A DNA stretch of 64,000 nucleotides from Taeniopygia guttata (lineage: Eukaryota; Chordata; Aves; Passeriformes; Estrildidae). Shown here one piece after another: positions 22,624 through 36,573 of this stretch. Under the pieces are notes generated by a model. That model ran no database searches. It saw nothing but the letters and a program-made list of their open reading frames with translations, and was not told where the DNA came from. The position numbers and the translations under genes were made by a program. The stretch covers positions 116,207,501 through 116,271,500 of the forward strand of contig NC_133026.1 of NCBI RefSeq assembly GCF_048771995.1, read 5' to 3'. The number at the start of each line of letters is the position of its first letter. Position 1 is the first letter of the stretch.

Positions 22624-25600
22624 CTAAACCAAAATAGTAAAAGCATTTACTTGGGTATGAATGCTAGACAATTGAGTGAGAACAGGCAGCAAAGCATCTC
22701 AGTGCAACAACTAAACCCACCAGCTTGGTTTAAGTGAGTGTATTTGTCCATAATGAATTCCTTAAAAGGAGGAACTACCTTTGTGAGTTTTCCCTATGTA
22801 CTCAAACTCTGTCCTCTGAATCTGAAGGCTGGTGAAGGATGGACTACAACCTGAGAACTGCATTTTATGTAGCTGTGAGCACAGGAGCCAAAACTAACTG
22901 CACACTTGATCCAGACTGGTTTAGCAGACAGGTTTAGCTGATGAGAGTACACATCCAAACTGCTAAACTGAGCTAAATAATGAGAATACTGGTGGTTTGT
23001 TTTGCTGTGATATCTTGTACTTGCCCTTCAGCCATTTCCAAGAAAAAAGCCCTGTCTGGTTCTTGGCCATTACTATCTGGTCCTGCCACATGAATTTAAA
23101 AACAAGATGATGTATTATGTATGTAGGTTCAGACAGGTGACAAGGAAGATACTCAACAGAATCTATATATTAGTCCTTATCTTTCAGTTCCAACTGGAAT
23201 TGGATTCTGGACTGCTTCTCCACTTTAATCCTTGCAATACTGTAGGTTTGGTTCTTCTCCTCATCTGGCTCATGGCCTTTACTATCTGGTCCTGCCACAT
23301 ATATTTAAAAACAAGATTATGTAACATCATGTATGTAGGTTCAGACACGTGATAAGGAAGATACTCAACAGAATCTATATATTAGTCCTTATCTTTCAGT
23401 TCCAACTGGAATTGGATTCTGGACTACTTCTCCACTTTAATCCTTGCAATACTGTAGGTTTGGTTCTTCTCCTCTTGCTTTATTGTAGCTATTTTGAAGC
23501 CTTGTTCATTACTTCCAGTCTGATACTTTTCTAGGATTTACTGTCCTGGCATGCAGTGGCTATTGCAAATGCCCAAGATCCATGTGCTGAGAAAAGGAGG
23601 CTTCAGAATGGGAACATCAATAGGCAGGGCTGCTTATTTTGTACCTTACTCCTGCTGTTACCATTTCACTTTTGTGCCAGCTGGAAACTCCAATATTTTT
23701 CCTATGCTGCAATAAACCATAGTCCTTGGCATGTTTTGCATCCAAATACAAATCTATTTGCAGATCTATAACTGCAAAACTATTTAAAGCAGCTAAGGAG
23801 CTATTTGGAAAAAAAAATGTAGAAATTAAGTCTGACCAATTTTTGATGCATAAATGCCTCTGGAGTTCTGTCAGAGCTAAACAGTTGTCTTCTACTAATT
23901 CTGCACAACTTGGACCATAAAAATTGCTCAGTGATCATTTTTCTCTATCATTTATAGGCAGAGTACTGTGAAATCCAGGACCTATTTCTTTCTATTTCTG
24001 CAGAAGAATTATTATGTTACCTCAAATGAATTATTTAACCTCTTTGTGTTGCTGTTTTTTCTCTTCTAGTTCAGAGTAGTGATAACAGCACGACTTGCAA
24101 CTCTCATGTTAATAACTGCAAATTATTTACTGTTAGATTCTGGAGGTCTGTATGGCACTAACAAACAAAAATGATTTATGCTCTTTAGTACTCAGGAGTA
24201 ACAGAGCCTAAGGAAAGTGCTGCAAACTGTCATATGAGGGTTTTGTGGCAGAAAAAAAATATTTGTGTGCACTCACCCGTTGCTTTATTTTTTCAGTGAG
24301 AAAAGGCTTAATTAGAGCAAAGACTGGGTGGAAGAATAAAGGCTCATTAATGAAGTGGATACCTCGAACTTTCAGTGGAAAGGAATCCTGTCAGCATACA
24401 TGGAAAACAGAATAAGAAAAAGAAAACATTATAGAAACACCTCTTTTACTAAGCACAGGCCTGTAAAAACTGTCTAGTCCATAGGTTAGAGTATTTCTTC
24501 TGACCTTGCCAATTCCTGCATTTTCTAGCAGTGTAAATTAAGAACAACATTTAGAAAAATCCTATCTTGTTCCTCCCATTAGAGGGAAAAATCTCACCAT
24601 TTTTTCACCTCAGTAGGAGGTGAGATTAAATATTAAAAACAAACAGAAAAACAAAAAAGAAAACTATCACCAAATTGCACATAAATATTGTACACAAACT
24701 TTGTGCTCAGCCTTTCTTTTAAAGTATACAATTTTTCACAAGATTCTGCTACTAATTTACAAAATGCTATCTAGCTATGTGCTTTTATTGACAACTTACA
24801 GCCTGAAGTATAATACAAAAATATATATAAACTACTGAAAATACTAACTTTAAGTTAAATAAGTTATATTTATAATTTAGAGATAAGCCTTGAAATTACT
24901 AGGAATTTGGCCAACACAGAAGTTCAGCTTTACAACAAGATTACTGTTTTAATTAAATTTTTTAAATATCTGCTATACAGCCTTTATAATATAAAACAGC
25001 TTGGATTCTACTTGAATTCATTTAAAAGTTCCAGATCTTTGAAATTTAAAAGAAAATATGGCAGTGCTCAAAACAAGCTTTGTGCAATGAGGAAAGTACA
25101 GCTTCCCTTCATAACCCATCTGATACTACCTCTGACACGTTTTCTGCTTATAAAAATGGTACTTCTCACAAACATATCTCCTCACTAGTTCAATAGTTCT
25201 AAGGAAGAAAAACCCAAAGCTAACATATTTCTTTAGTGCCACTCCTAGATTTTAATGTATGATAAAAACCTTAAAATTATCAGCTTGTATGTTCACTTAA
25301 TGTTATTATGGATTACCATATACTTAAAGTCTACTACCATGATTTTCACAAAACAATTTTCTGCCTGGGATAACAGATTTTTCAAGATACTGTCAGTTAT
25401 TATTTGTACTATGCTTTCCATTCCTTAGTACAAACTTCTTTTCTATTAACTTCTGTTTCTTGATACCGGATAATAATTTGTAAGACACATTTCTTGAGTA
25501 AAATACAGGGTTAAAACAAAGGTTTCTTAACTTTTATTTTTAAGTATATTCTGGAGTGTATTAAGCATGTCCTGGGGTGCATCAGGCACAGCATCTCCAG

Positions 25601-28600
25601 CCGTGCAAAGGAGGGTATTGTCTTGCTCTGCTCTGCACTGGGGTGGCCTCGCCTTGAATACTATGTGCAGTTTTGGGCACTATAATACAAAACAGGCATT
25701 AAGCTATTAGTGAGCCTCAAATGAGGGCCAGGAAGATGGTGAAGAGTCTGGAGGGGAAGTTGTGTGAGGAATGGCTGAGGTCACTTAATCTGTTCAGCCT
25801 GGAGAAGAGGAGACTGAGGGGAGACCTCATTGCACTCTGAAGTTTCCCTGTGAGGGGGAGAGGAGGGGAAGATTTCTTCACTCTCTTAACCAGAGACAGG
25901 ACCTAAGGGAATGGCCTGAAGTTGTGTCGGAGGAGGCTTATATTGGATATGAGGAAAAAGTTCTTAACCCGGAGGGTGGTTGAGCACTGGAACAGGCTCC
26001 CCAGGGAAGTGGCCACAGCTCCAAGTCTGACAAGAGTTCAAGAAGTGTTTGGACAATGCTCTCAGTCACATGGTGTGTCTTTTGGGGCATCCTGTATAGG
26101 GCCAGGAGTTGGTGTTGATGATTCTGATGAGTCTCTTCCAACTTAACATGTTCTATGACTATATGATATCGAACAACACTAATATAATCTCTGGATAAAA
26201 TTTAAAAATCCAATTAAAAGCAAAGAAAGGAGTCAGGGGATATAAAATAATTTAAATTCTTTTTCTTCTTAGAACACTGAAAACACATAATTTTTAATTT
26301 TCCTTTTCCATAGCTAGAATAAACATTTAGAAATTTGAAAAACATTGAAAAAATCAGAAATAGGTCAAGATGGAAACATCATAGTCAAAGAATTTCCTGC
26401 TTTGAAATAATGGATTGAAACTTTTAGATGTACTTGCAAATCCTATTCTGCTTCCTTTCTGCTCTATTTCAAGCAATATGTTTACTACCTCAGAAATCAA
26501 CTGGAACACTCTCACTAGTCCTGTTTCATGAGATCTGGCCCCAGACTGCATAACACCAGGAGTTCTTATTCTAGATGTGCAAAGTTGGAAATATCTAATG
26601 GTTTCAATAAAGTTTTACGGTAGCTATCAGAAAGGAAGAACATCTGAAGTTCTGATGATATTAATTCAATGACTAAGCTTTGATTGAATCTCTGATTTGA
26701 ACCTTACCAAATCAGAGCAAGAGATTATCTCCCTGGCTCATTTCCACATCACAGGCTAAGAGTTTTATTATTACTGACTTTCAACACAACTTCTGAAGGA
26801 AAATAAGATTATAGGACTACACTGCAGCTTGCCTGTCAATTCTCTGTCCCCTTTTTTCTTTAATATTTTTTCCTCTCAAACCCAGTGGCAAAGCTCAACT
26901 GAATTTGGCAGAAATGAACAAGCCTTAAAGACAGTAAAGTTCTGAGAAGTTCTGTGAAAAAACAGGAGGTGAGCTAACAGTAATTTGCACAAAACAATGC
27001 TCATGTTGTGGGGAAGAAAGCAAGCAGAACAATAATGTTATACATTCTTTTGTTAGCAGATAGAAGATCACATAAGCATCATCCATACTGGTAACAACCT
27101 AGAGGTGTCTTGCTCTTAATTGCTCACAGTGCATGCTACTTTTCATACACTCTGAGACAGGAATAAATGCTTTAAATATTGAAATAATGCACAAAAGAAT
27201 GGAAGAGATTAAACAGGATAACAAACAGAGGTCCTTTCAAATATGGGCTTCAACTGCTTCTCCAGACATGAAATTCTTGTCTTGCAACAGATTGGTGAAG
27301 TTTTTATAAAATAGCATAAGTTAGAGAGCACTTACTGGTATAGAATAATAAAATTTAGGTAAAATCAAGCCCAGCTTGTAATTGGTTTAGGATTTTGTTC
27401 TTCTTAGTCACATAGTCTGAGAATGCCTACAGAAGGAAAATTTACTATAGCTTGGAAGAGAAGAAAAATTGGAAGTCATAACAATGAAGCTGCATAAAGC
27501 ATAATGTCATACTTACTGTGAGAACAGCAGCAATTTTCTTGGCCACTGCTGGACTGATTTGAAAAGCATGAGAAAACCTCCACCCTTGAAGGTCAAAGAT
27601 GGCCTTGACTCCATTTCGCTGAGTCTCGGTCTCCTTTACAATGAGTTCAGATGTGATGAGGCTTACACGAAACACATCATATACTGTAAATAAACTGGGA
27701 TCCCATTGTCCTGAGAAGATAGATTACCCTGCATCACCACGAGAAAACCCATACACCTGCATTTTTTCTTCCTACAACTTCTAATGTGCTTCTCAGGAGC
27801 AAGAATTAATCAGCAAGAACAAAGTTCCTGAAATAAACCATTTTGCCAGTGCATAAGTTAATTTGTGTACTTGCTCTCTCATTCATCTTTGATGCTCTTT
27901 TAGTATGTGGTACCACATAATGTAGCATATTCTACCATAGACCCAGTACAAGGTATGATTCAGTAACAATCATGCTAGCAGAAACTGCACATCATCAATA
28001 CAATCAATTAACATAGTTGTTTTTCAGCACCAGAATTCTGGTACAATTCAGTGAATCTCACTTTTGTTTTTTTTTCTGAGGCCTGATCGAAAAATTGCAT
28101 GAGATGAGCCTTAACCCTACATGAAAGCTTTAGAAGGCACAACTGCCTACTAGACCAGATGATAATAAGACAATTCTTTGAAAGTTGGCAAATATAAAGC
28201 CTCTGTCCAAAACAAGCATGAAGAGATATGGTGTTCATTTAACTATGTACTTTTTGAAAATATTTTTGGGAGGTGCATCAAGCATTTTCCAAGTGTTGTT
28301 AGCTAGGGCTCTTTGGCTACAAGTAAACAGCAAAAACCTGGTGAACTGCTCATCCAAGCCTAAATTGAACTTTGATACATGACAAAGTGTACGCCTTTGT
28401 TTGTGTTCTCCCTGCTCTGCACTGCATCTGCATCGGTACCACAGCCTTAGCCCACGGCTTTGACATTTACACAAAGTCAAATGATTTTTGGGACACTCAG
28501 AGCCAAAAAAAGCCACATAATCTTACAAGCTTTAACCTTCAAGATTCTTTTGATGCAACAAGAATTTCACTATAAAGAAAATCAGGTTCTTTGTAAGGGA

Positions 28601-31600
28601 TTGTACAGCCTTAGCCATACCAATACATAAGTAAAATTATTTCATTGTTACAGCTCAGTAAATTCACCTTTATATTACTGTAAATGCATTTCTAGCAAGG
28701 AACATAAAAATATTACCTTTCTAGTTAAGATATTCTGATATGATCTAGTTTTATCAACTCCTGCAGTTGTAACTATAAAATATTTTTGGTATGCTGCTGA
28801 AATGGTGATAATTAAAAAATAAACAAATCACAAAACAAAACAAAGCAAACAAACAAAATCCAAAAACTTCAGTGTCAGAATCAGGTGTGAAATTGTTCCA
28901 AGCAATTTTGTCACTCACCAATTCTGTATATTAGAACTTTGCTTCCATGTGGGTCTCTTGACCTTAGGACTCCGTGATAGCCAGCTTGCAAAAGACCAAG
29001 AACAGAAGATGGTTGTAAATCTGCACTTATTTCTGGGCATTCAATTCTCCATTTCTGATAGTTCTTCAATAACTGGAAAAAAGTTAATGTGGATGTCAGG
29101 TAAGCTTCTGCTATTATAGGAAAAACACAGTTAAAAATATGCTTTCCAAATGTGGTCACAGTCAGGTTTATTTCATTAAATTAGCTATAATTTAATTGTA
29201 TATTTAAATCAAATTACTCCTAGAAACATAAGGTTGCAATGCTGGATCAAGTAAGTGAGTAAATTGCCATGATGAATTTAGAACCCAGTCAAATTATTAA
29301 TGGACTGTAGTTGTCATTCTGTGTCAGAAAACTGGATGTACAATAAGCCTGTAGTTTCTGTGTAAAATGCATCTAAACCTCATTTTTTCTGCTCAGGTTA
29401 CCTTTAGGATTGTCCATTTTGCTACTGCATCAGACTCATTCAGGATTTTTTTCAATAGAGACATGCAAAATTTTATGGAGGAACATTCTCCTTCACTCAC
29501 TCACTCCCTTCCTCCTTATTTTTTACACAGACATCAATAATTCTAGTTTACTATTTGAAACAGACACACTCATCAGCATACCCAAAAACTTTTTTGAGGT
29601 CGCTTCTACGCCTCTGAAATGAGAGAATATAACACAGTAGTGGGTCTATTACACATTTGACAATTTCCCTCCCATTGAGTGGAAATAATGAGAACCTGTT
29701 TGGCTAAAGACCCTGTCTGTTGTCAGGGACTTGGCCAGCCTGGTTCCCAAGGCTGGGAGGCAGCACCATAACCAGTATTTCTAAGGCACAAGAGGAGCTG
29801 TGTGTTGAAAGGCCATGGACTAATGCTAAGGAAGAGACAATCAAAGGTGCTCCTTTGTGAGGTACCACCTGTGTTGAGGAATTACAGGCAGCACTGTGAA
29901 AGGTCATCTTAGATATGGATTGTGAAAAATTAAATTGATGATACAGTAATTCTAACTTCCAAGTCTAATTACTGTTTCTCCTTTAATATTAACTAAGTGG
30001 TTGTGGGAAAAATGAACAATGCCCTGCAACTAAAATTTATTTAAGACATTGTGCATAAGTAGGAAGTTATGCAAGACTGTCTTCTAAAATGCTTCCTCTC
30101 TGCTCATCAATTAAAATTTGCCTGTGCTGCATCACCCCTACTAACTTCTCCATCACCAAGTCTGGAAAGTAGAGAAAGAGCTGTTACAAGTAATTCACAA
30201 TTTGTATTAATTTCTTCAATGGCTATGACTTAGAGGTCTAACCCAAGACCTTCAAAGTAGCTAAGAGAATCAGAATTTTTCAGTACCTTTTTTCACAACA
30301 AACCAAAACATAGCTTTAAATCTTAAAGGGGTATGTGCAGACTAGCTTTTAAAATTGTTGCTATATTTCATCAAGCAGAGAAACCCAATATGATCCTCAC
30401 CACAGTTTTACAAATTAAGTGTGTTCACTGTACTGAAATCATCAACCGAAAGTCTTTTATTTCCTATAATTTGTACTTACAGAAATTCTTTTTTGCCTTT
30501 ATCAATTACTCCATATTTCACAACAGAAATACTAAAGTTAAAAGAGCTTTCAGGTCCAGCTAATAGAATATAACCTTAAAAAATTACAAATTTCTCGTAT
30601 CTATGTAAGTATAATTTTCTTCAGTATTTTCACTGGAAAAATGATCAGAAGTAAATGATCAGCAAAATTGAATTAATCCCTACAGATTCTTAGAGGGAGA
30701 CCTAAAACTCACCATCCTGTAGATCACAGCATGTTCTGTCACATAATTTGTCTTCTCTCTATACTCCTCCCTCTATTTTCAAGCTTCTTGTATAATTTTA
30801 CATAAAATATACTTTTTCTTCAGCATAATGCTTTTCTGCTCAGCTTAAGGTCTTGAATGATTTTGAAGGTCTCTCAAATGAATTGCCATGAGGAAACTCT
30901 TTACAAAACATTATTGTTTATCAGCAAAATTTACATAAAAATATATGGTACACTGATCAGAAATTAGCTATATTTTTAAAGGAAATACAGCTTATAAATA
31001 TGTATTTAGATCCAAAAAACAATAAAAAAATTATATCCCATGCTAGAATCCTACTTGATTTGGCAGTGAAAAAAAAGTGAACCAAAGCCTCATCCTAAAC
31101 CATCACCACAGAAAGAAATGTTTAACCATTAGGAGAATTTTATTAGAAGTCTCTTGGCTGCATTCAACCACTTTTAGCCTAGGTTAAATTTAAAACTAAC
31201 AAACAAACAAGGCAAAGGAAGAAGGAAGGAAGTAAGGAAAGTAAGCTAATTTATGGAACAGAAGTTCACTATAATCGCAAAATAGGCCTGTTGAGGTACT
31301 CTGATTATCTCACTCTGTCACTACTTGACTATCTACAAAGGGCACTGTTTGAGCAATCCCAACTGCTTTGTGCCAGACAGAAATAACAACATGCTTTATC
31401 CTTGGTCTTTCCAAAGCAGACTCTGAAATAGGAGCAAAATACAAAACCACTCTGAAAACAACTATGCAAACATCTGTCGCTTTGTCATTTGTCACTTCTA
31501 AAATCTGTGGTACCACAACATCATGAAGATGTATATTTTAAACACCTATTTGAAGAACTCCCTGCCAAAACTAAGATGAGAATAAAAATGACACATAAAT

Positions 31601-34600
31601 TCAATACCCTAAATAATCCTGTCTAGTCAATACAGTCAGTTTCTCGTTTTCATGATAATTACATTTTCCAAGTTGGAAACAAGGATTTAAGTTCTTGGAC
31701 TTTGGAAGAAAGACAGTGGTGTTTTCAGATTGTGATGCACTCAGGATCCTTACCGAAGGCATACTTAACCTACTTGCACACCCATTAAAGAGTAAATATA
31801 TGGTTGGGATACTTCTGACACTTACCATGACACAAGAAAGTGGTGCATCTTTCAGACACGTAACTTGGCTAAGTCTAAAACATACTCCCCTTGGCAAGAA
31901 AATCATGAAGTGCTGAAGAGTTCTCAGATTTTGCAAACCTAATCTAATTACCTAAAATGATTTAGATCTGAAGTAAAGGTCAGCATTAGAGAATCTTTCA
32001 CAAAATCTACAGCTAGTTTTGGCAGATATTCTGTAAATTTTTATTTTAATAAGCAACTCCTTTCTTACAGCTGGACATAGTCAAGTCTCACGTGGCCACT
32101 TAAAACAATAATCCTTAAACATGTAAAGGAATTCAAACACTAGCAGTGGTTTAGAGGTTTTCTAGTTTTACACTGTTTAAGCACAGAAATTCATATCAAT
32201 TTTTTTTCAAGTATGATTCTTTTTTAGAAGGGAAAATATAAATGCGGTGCATAACAATCAGTTTGGATAGAGATGAAACAAGCTAATCTCTGGAAAACCA
32301 GACAGATTCATTACCCAGTATAAAAAATGGCTCATGCACTTAACAACACAAGAAAAACCTCTCAATGTATAACCATCTGTGTTTACAAACAGAATAACCT
32401 ACATAGCATCTGCTCAGCATCTGAAAATAGATGCAAGATAACTTGATAAGAGGGGGGAAAGCTGGATGAAAAACTCTGGTGTCTGTCGTTCAGCATTAAT
32501 TGAGATGTTTCCCCCCCCCCCCCATGTCTGTTGGAGATAGTTCCAGATTTCTGAACTGGAAGTTACCAATTAAACCAAGATTCATATCCCACAAACCAAA
32601 GTGAACTTCGTACTTTACTTAGAAACAAAAGAACTAGAAAACAGTGTGCTTGTTAGAGAAGCTAATGCATCTGTATATGTAAATTAATGATATTTTTCTT
32701 GATTAATAACTATTTATTAACATGGATGATAGGCAGAATTAGGCCTCTATTGTGTCAGAAGTTGTATAAATGCACATAATGCTTTGGAAAAAATGTTTTC
32801 TACTGGCATTCTTTGCAGGAGAAATCACAGCCCAAATTTCAGAATATAAACCTTTACACATATGTATTTTATACTTCTTTTTATATATGCATGTACAAAT
32901 GTACCCAGAATTTAAACATACAATATACACAGACAAAGAATTTAAGATATTTTATAGAGACACCGAACTTTCCTAATTCCTCATGCATTACCTCCTTGTC
33001 ACTGGAAAAAGACTGGCAGGTGCTGGCTTAGCACAAAGGGAAGCCTGGCTGACTTACTTGTGTTTCCTCAAGAGTCAGCTCAGAGAGCTAATAAGGGCTC
33101 TTCCATCCTTTTCAAGGAATTCCTTGGGATTGATGGAAAAATAGCAGACAAGTAACCGATTTCAACTGAGCATTTATGTTTGAATGCTGTGAAGATCCTC
33201 AGAGACAAAGTCTGAGACTCAGCAGTGTGTTTGACACTACAGAAAACAACACTTCTTGTACAGCATAATCATCCTAAGTGACTTCCTTGCAGCAGAATGC
33301 ACTAGGAAATCCTCATACCTCCATAAATCGAATGCAAAACCAAAGTCTGGCTATATACTTTGGTATCAACCAGAACTCTTAAAAGGATCCTAGATATTTA
33401 GAGAGTTTTCAGTGCCACAAAAATTATGTTTACATATGTATGTTATCAAAATCCTTTGCATAGTGTTTCAATGCCAAACATTTTTCTTCTGTTCCCCAGA
33501 GGATAATCCATGTCAGGTACAAAAAGAGAGCATTCCAAGGTCACTGAAAGTCAGTCCTATACAAGAATTATAGGATGTAATGCATCATAAAGCCAGAAGA
33601 AACATTTATGTCCAAAAAGAGATGCTAATTCTCCAGATATCTCATAGTGAATCCAAGTGACAGTGGTTTTGGTGATAACGGTGAAGTCAAACATACACAC
33701 ATAGCTGGCACATTCAAAAAGGGACAGACACTGATCTCTGTGGTGACCAGTGACAAAACATGAGGGACTGGCTTGAAGTTATGTCAAGGGGAGTTTAGGC
33801 TGAATATTAGAAAAAGGTTCTTCACCCAGAGGGGGGCTGGGCACTGGAACAGGCTCCCCAGGGAAGTGGTCACAGCTCCAAGTCTGACAGAGTTTAAGAG
33901 GCATTTGGACAACACTCTCGGGCACATGGTGTGATTCTTAGGACATCTGTACAGGGCCAGGAGCTGGACTCCAATGATCCCTATGGGTCCCTTCAAACTC
34001 AATATATTCTGTGAGAATAGTCTGTTACCGAGCTTGACTGAATAATCACCGTCTTCAAGAAATTAAGACAGTTTTATCTCTTCTTTGAGTCCTTCAATTC
34101 CGGATACTTGTTTCAGTGCTAGATTTTCTTCTAGCATGAGAGATATCAATATATCATTAGTTAAAAGCAAGTCTGGAATTGCCATTGGAAAAACGGAAAA
34201 AATTGCTGTTATGAGTCACCATAAGGGATTTAGAAATGGAATGTTTTGACACAATATACCTGATTATTCTTTTCTGAAGCATTTCCAAATGTTGATCAGA
34301 TAAATCTGTGTCAATTATTAACCAGAAATGAATCAATAAAAAGGTCTGGTCAGGTGCCAGACTCTTGATTCATAGTTAAGGCTAAATATAAGCCCATACT
34401 TATACTGGACATACTGGACAACCTTTGCTTATATGCATTGACAGGGCCATTAACTTTGATTATCCCTTAGCTGCTCTACAAATACTATGCAGTAGTACAT
34501 GGAAGCCCAGTGGGCAAAGAGAATCTTAATGGTCTGAACTCCAGAACAAGAGGCAACATCAAATCAGGACAAGATGGAAGAGCCACTTTCTGGACTGATG

Positions 34601-36573
34601 GCAGAACAGCTCTGTCTAGGATGAAATACTAACATAACTTCTGCATGAAGTCACACTTGGGTTATATCAACATACAACTTAGGACCACAAGAGATTTTTG
34701 CATAATAATTCTTTTTGGCCTTGATACACCAATTGCAATAAATACATCCCTGTGGAGGAAAAAAAAGGGAAGAAAAAAAAATAAATGCTTCTGTTATTCT
34801 TCTCATACTGTAAGAGAAGTCTTCTAGAAAATGGTGTCAGCTGGTATGTAGAAGATTAAATGCAAGTGGGTACAGCACTTGGAGAAATGAAATTCTAGAC
34901 AGAAACATTAAACACAGGTTAGTTTTGAACATTTGAATCTCTTAATTCAAATGAAGGTTTGAAATTCAGAAACTTAACAGCCTGTGGAGACACAGAAAAT
35001 CTAAAGAGGCTTTAAAAAGACAGCTTTTTCAAAGGAGGTCCCTGATGCCTAGGGCTGATTCTCAAGAGAAGAGAAGCATAGGAAAATTGCTACTTCATAG
35101 ACTCCTATCTCTATACCTAGTCTAGATTTCATGCACCCAAAGATTAGCCCTACCAACCTAACACACCTCACAATCCCATCAAAGTGCAAAACCATATGGG
35201 CCAAATTCAGAAGTGCCACCTCCCTGTCTATAGGATTACCAGTAACAACCAATTGCAATGGAATTAGGAGTGGATATTTAGGAGTTTATATGTCCTCATT
35301 AAGCCCTTTAAGCATTTTGGAACCAAGGAACACAGGAAAATAAAATGGCTTTTGTTTGGAAAGAAAAAAAAGGCATGGTCCTACAATGGTTAGTTGCACA
35401 GCTTTGATAATCTCATGAACAATCTCAAGTAAAAGTAATATACATAAAACCCAAAGGCATCGCCATGACTCGTTGGTTCTTTTGTTGAGGAGGAAAGGTT
35501 TAAAGCTACGATGCAAATGTCATGAGTCAAATTAATAGAACAAAAATACAATTTTTAAAGCTATCTATGATTAAGGATCTAATTCAATTTATCGATTTCT
35601 TTTTTTTAGCTACCTTGATCCTGCAATACATCCATATGCAAACAATAATCTCTTATGGTGAGTAAATGTGGAAAATCCACAGTCCAGAGAAGTCAGAAAC
35701 TAATAGGTGAAGAAACTAATAGGTGAAGTCTGTTGGGCAACGCTGTGTCAACAACATAAAATTCCACGGAAACACAGCTTTCAGTTGGCACATGTAAATC
35801 AATGCTTTTGCCCTGGGAGGATTTGGAAATACTTTCTGTTCCAAAGGTTTAACGGCTGTCAATCTTTCATTAAAAAAACAAACAAACTGATAACAATCTG
35901 TGCCTTCGGATATTAAAAATACGTGTGCTCTGTGGCAAAAAGGCATACAAATAGCTGGGAAAGTACCACGACTTATCAAAGCCTGCAAGGAGTGCTGTAA
36001 AAGACTGAACTCCAAGCAAGAAGAAGTTTTTACTCATAATTATAGGACCATAGTGAAACTACTACGGCTCCTAGTAACCTGAGCCTGATAAACCTGACAA
36101 GGGTGTCCTTTGAAGGATACTATTACGTAATCGGAGCTGTGACCTTACCGCACTTACTGTATAGGCGAGTGACTGTAGGGCGCTTAGCACAGTCTTTATG
36201 TTACCACATCGATACCGCGCCGAGCCGGCCGCGACACCGCGACACCCGGGAACTCCCCGCCCGGCCTCGCCCGACCCGGGACCCACCCCACAGCCCGTCC
36301 CCACAGCCCGTCCCCACAGCCCGAGCCCGGCTGCGCTCCCCGGGCACCGGGATCCGCCGCCGCCGCCCCGCTCCTCACCCTCCAGGCCAGGTCCAGGTGG
36401 AAGTCTCGGGCGCGCAGGAAGCGCAGCAGGAAGGCATCGGAGAGGGGCTGCGGCCAGCGCTGGCCGGGCTCTGCCTCCGCCCGCCGCCGCAGCTCGGACA
36501 CGGCGCCGCGCACCCGCGGAGAGTGGTCGGGCAGGGCATTGAGCTGCCCCGCGCCCGGCGGAGCCTGCGACAT
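22444..36573 (-). CDS. TTPA: Alpha-tocopherol transfer protein, whole coding region, five exons
   Basis: TTPA is a cytosolic CRAL-TRIO (Sec14-type) lipid carrier. In liver it picks RRR-alpha-tocopherol from incoming vitamin E and hands it to the plasma membrane in exchange for phosphoinositide. Exons in transcript order: 36573-36379, 29072-28919, 27710-27517, 24387-24277 and 22623-22444. All junctions are GT-AG and in phase, giving 834 nt and 277 residues (human 278). The CRAL-TRIO N-terminal helices span about residues 8-70 and the lipid-binding fold about 75-255. Residues whose change causes human vitamin E deficiency are kept: Arg56 (human R59) in FLRARD, His98 (H101) in [10 protein letters not shown], and Arg218 (R221). 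The phosphoinositide-binding Lys187 and Arg189 (human K190, R192) are present in PLKVRG. It has no signal peptide or membrane segment. GGH follows about 230 bp past its poly(A) signal on the same strand. Confidence 0.97.
22624..24276 (-). other. TTPA: TTPA intron 4
   Basis: A 1.65 kb intron holding the 211 bp tandem duplication; otherwise unremarkable. Confidence 0.9.
23050..23474. repeat. Two-copy tandem duplication of about 211 bp
   Basis: Copy 1 (about 23052-23262) and copy 2 (about 23261-23474) share ttactatctggtcctgccac, gatactcaacagaatctata and gcaatactgtaggtttggtt with only a few differences, including a 3 bp length change. It lies in TTPA intron 4 and matches no repeat family I know. 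Confidence 0.92.
24277..24387 (-). CDS. TTPA: TTPA coding exon 4
   Basis: A 111 bp exon with acceptor GCTGACAG and donor GTGAGT. It encodes [20 protein letters not shown] and ends [10 protein letters not shown]. The basic KVR patch is the phosphoinositide-binding site in human TTPA. Confidence 0.96.
24388..27516 (-). other. TTPA: TTPA intron 3
   Basis: A 3.1 kb AT-rich intron holding the CR1 at 25545-26170. Confidence 0.9.
25545..26170 (+). mobile_element. CR1 retroposon copy, plus orientation
   Basis: Starts near the tgcatcaggcacagcatctc and ctctgcactggggtggcctc blocks. It continues through ttcagcctggagaagagg and gcactggaacaggctcccca, and ends cttccaacttaacatgttct with an octamer-like tail (ctatgactatatgata). 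About 625 bp, with an internal deletion or rearrangement near 25840-25880. It lies in TTPA intron 3. Confidence 0.93.
27517..27710 (-). CDS. TTPA: TTPA coding exon 3
   Basis: A 194 bp exon with acceptor TTCTCAG and donor GTAAGT. It encodes [20 protein letters not shown] and then [20 protein letters not shown]. This is the core of the CRAL-TRIO pocket and matches human closely. Confidence 0.96.
27711..28918 (-). other. TTPA: TTPA intron 2
   Basis: A 1.2 kb AT-rich intron with an A/C-rich stretch near 28815-28860. Nothing else seen. Confidence 0.9.
28919..29072 (-). CDS. TTPA: TTPA coding exon 2
   Basis: A 154 bp exon with acceptor TTTCCAG and donor GTGAGT. It encodes [20 protein letters not shown] and then [20 protein letters not shown], nearly identical to human, and leaves phase 1. 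Confidence 0.96.
32511..32523. repeat. Poly-C run of 13
   Basis: Thirteen consecutive C bases in TTPA intron 1 (poly-G in the transcript). Confidence 0.95.
33712..34016 (+). mobile_element. CR1 retroposon copy, plus orientation
   Basis: Runs from tggtgaccagtgacaaaac through ggctgaatattagaaaaagg and gcactggaacaggctcccca to caggagctggactccaatga and an atattctgtgag tail. About 305 bp, in TTPA intron 1. Confidence 0.92.

Larger units (their letters stand above)
29073..36378 (-). other. TTPA: TTPA intron 1
   Basis: A 7.3 kb intron holding the CR1 at 33712-34016, the poly-C run at 32511-32523, a GGAA-type stretch near 31214-31242 and a 17 bp direct duplication near 35698-35730. No exon seen. Confidence 0.88.

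Noticed and set aside
25922-26146. Open frames over CR1 copies
   Set aside because: They are translations of CR1 3' sequence, not host genes. The reverse transcriptase region of CR1 is absent.
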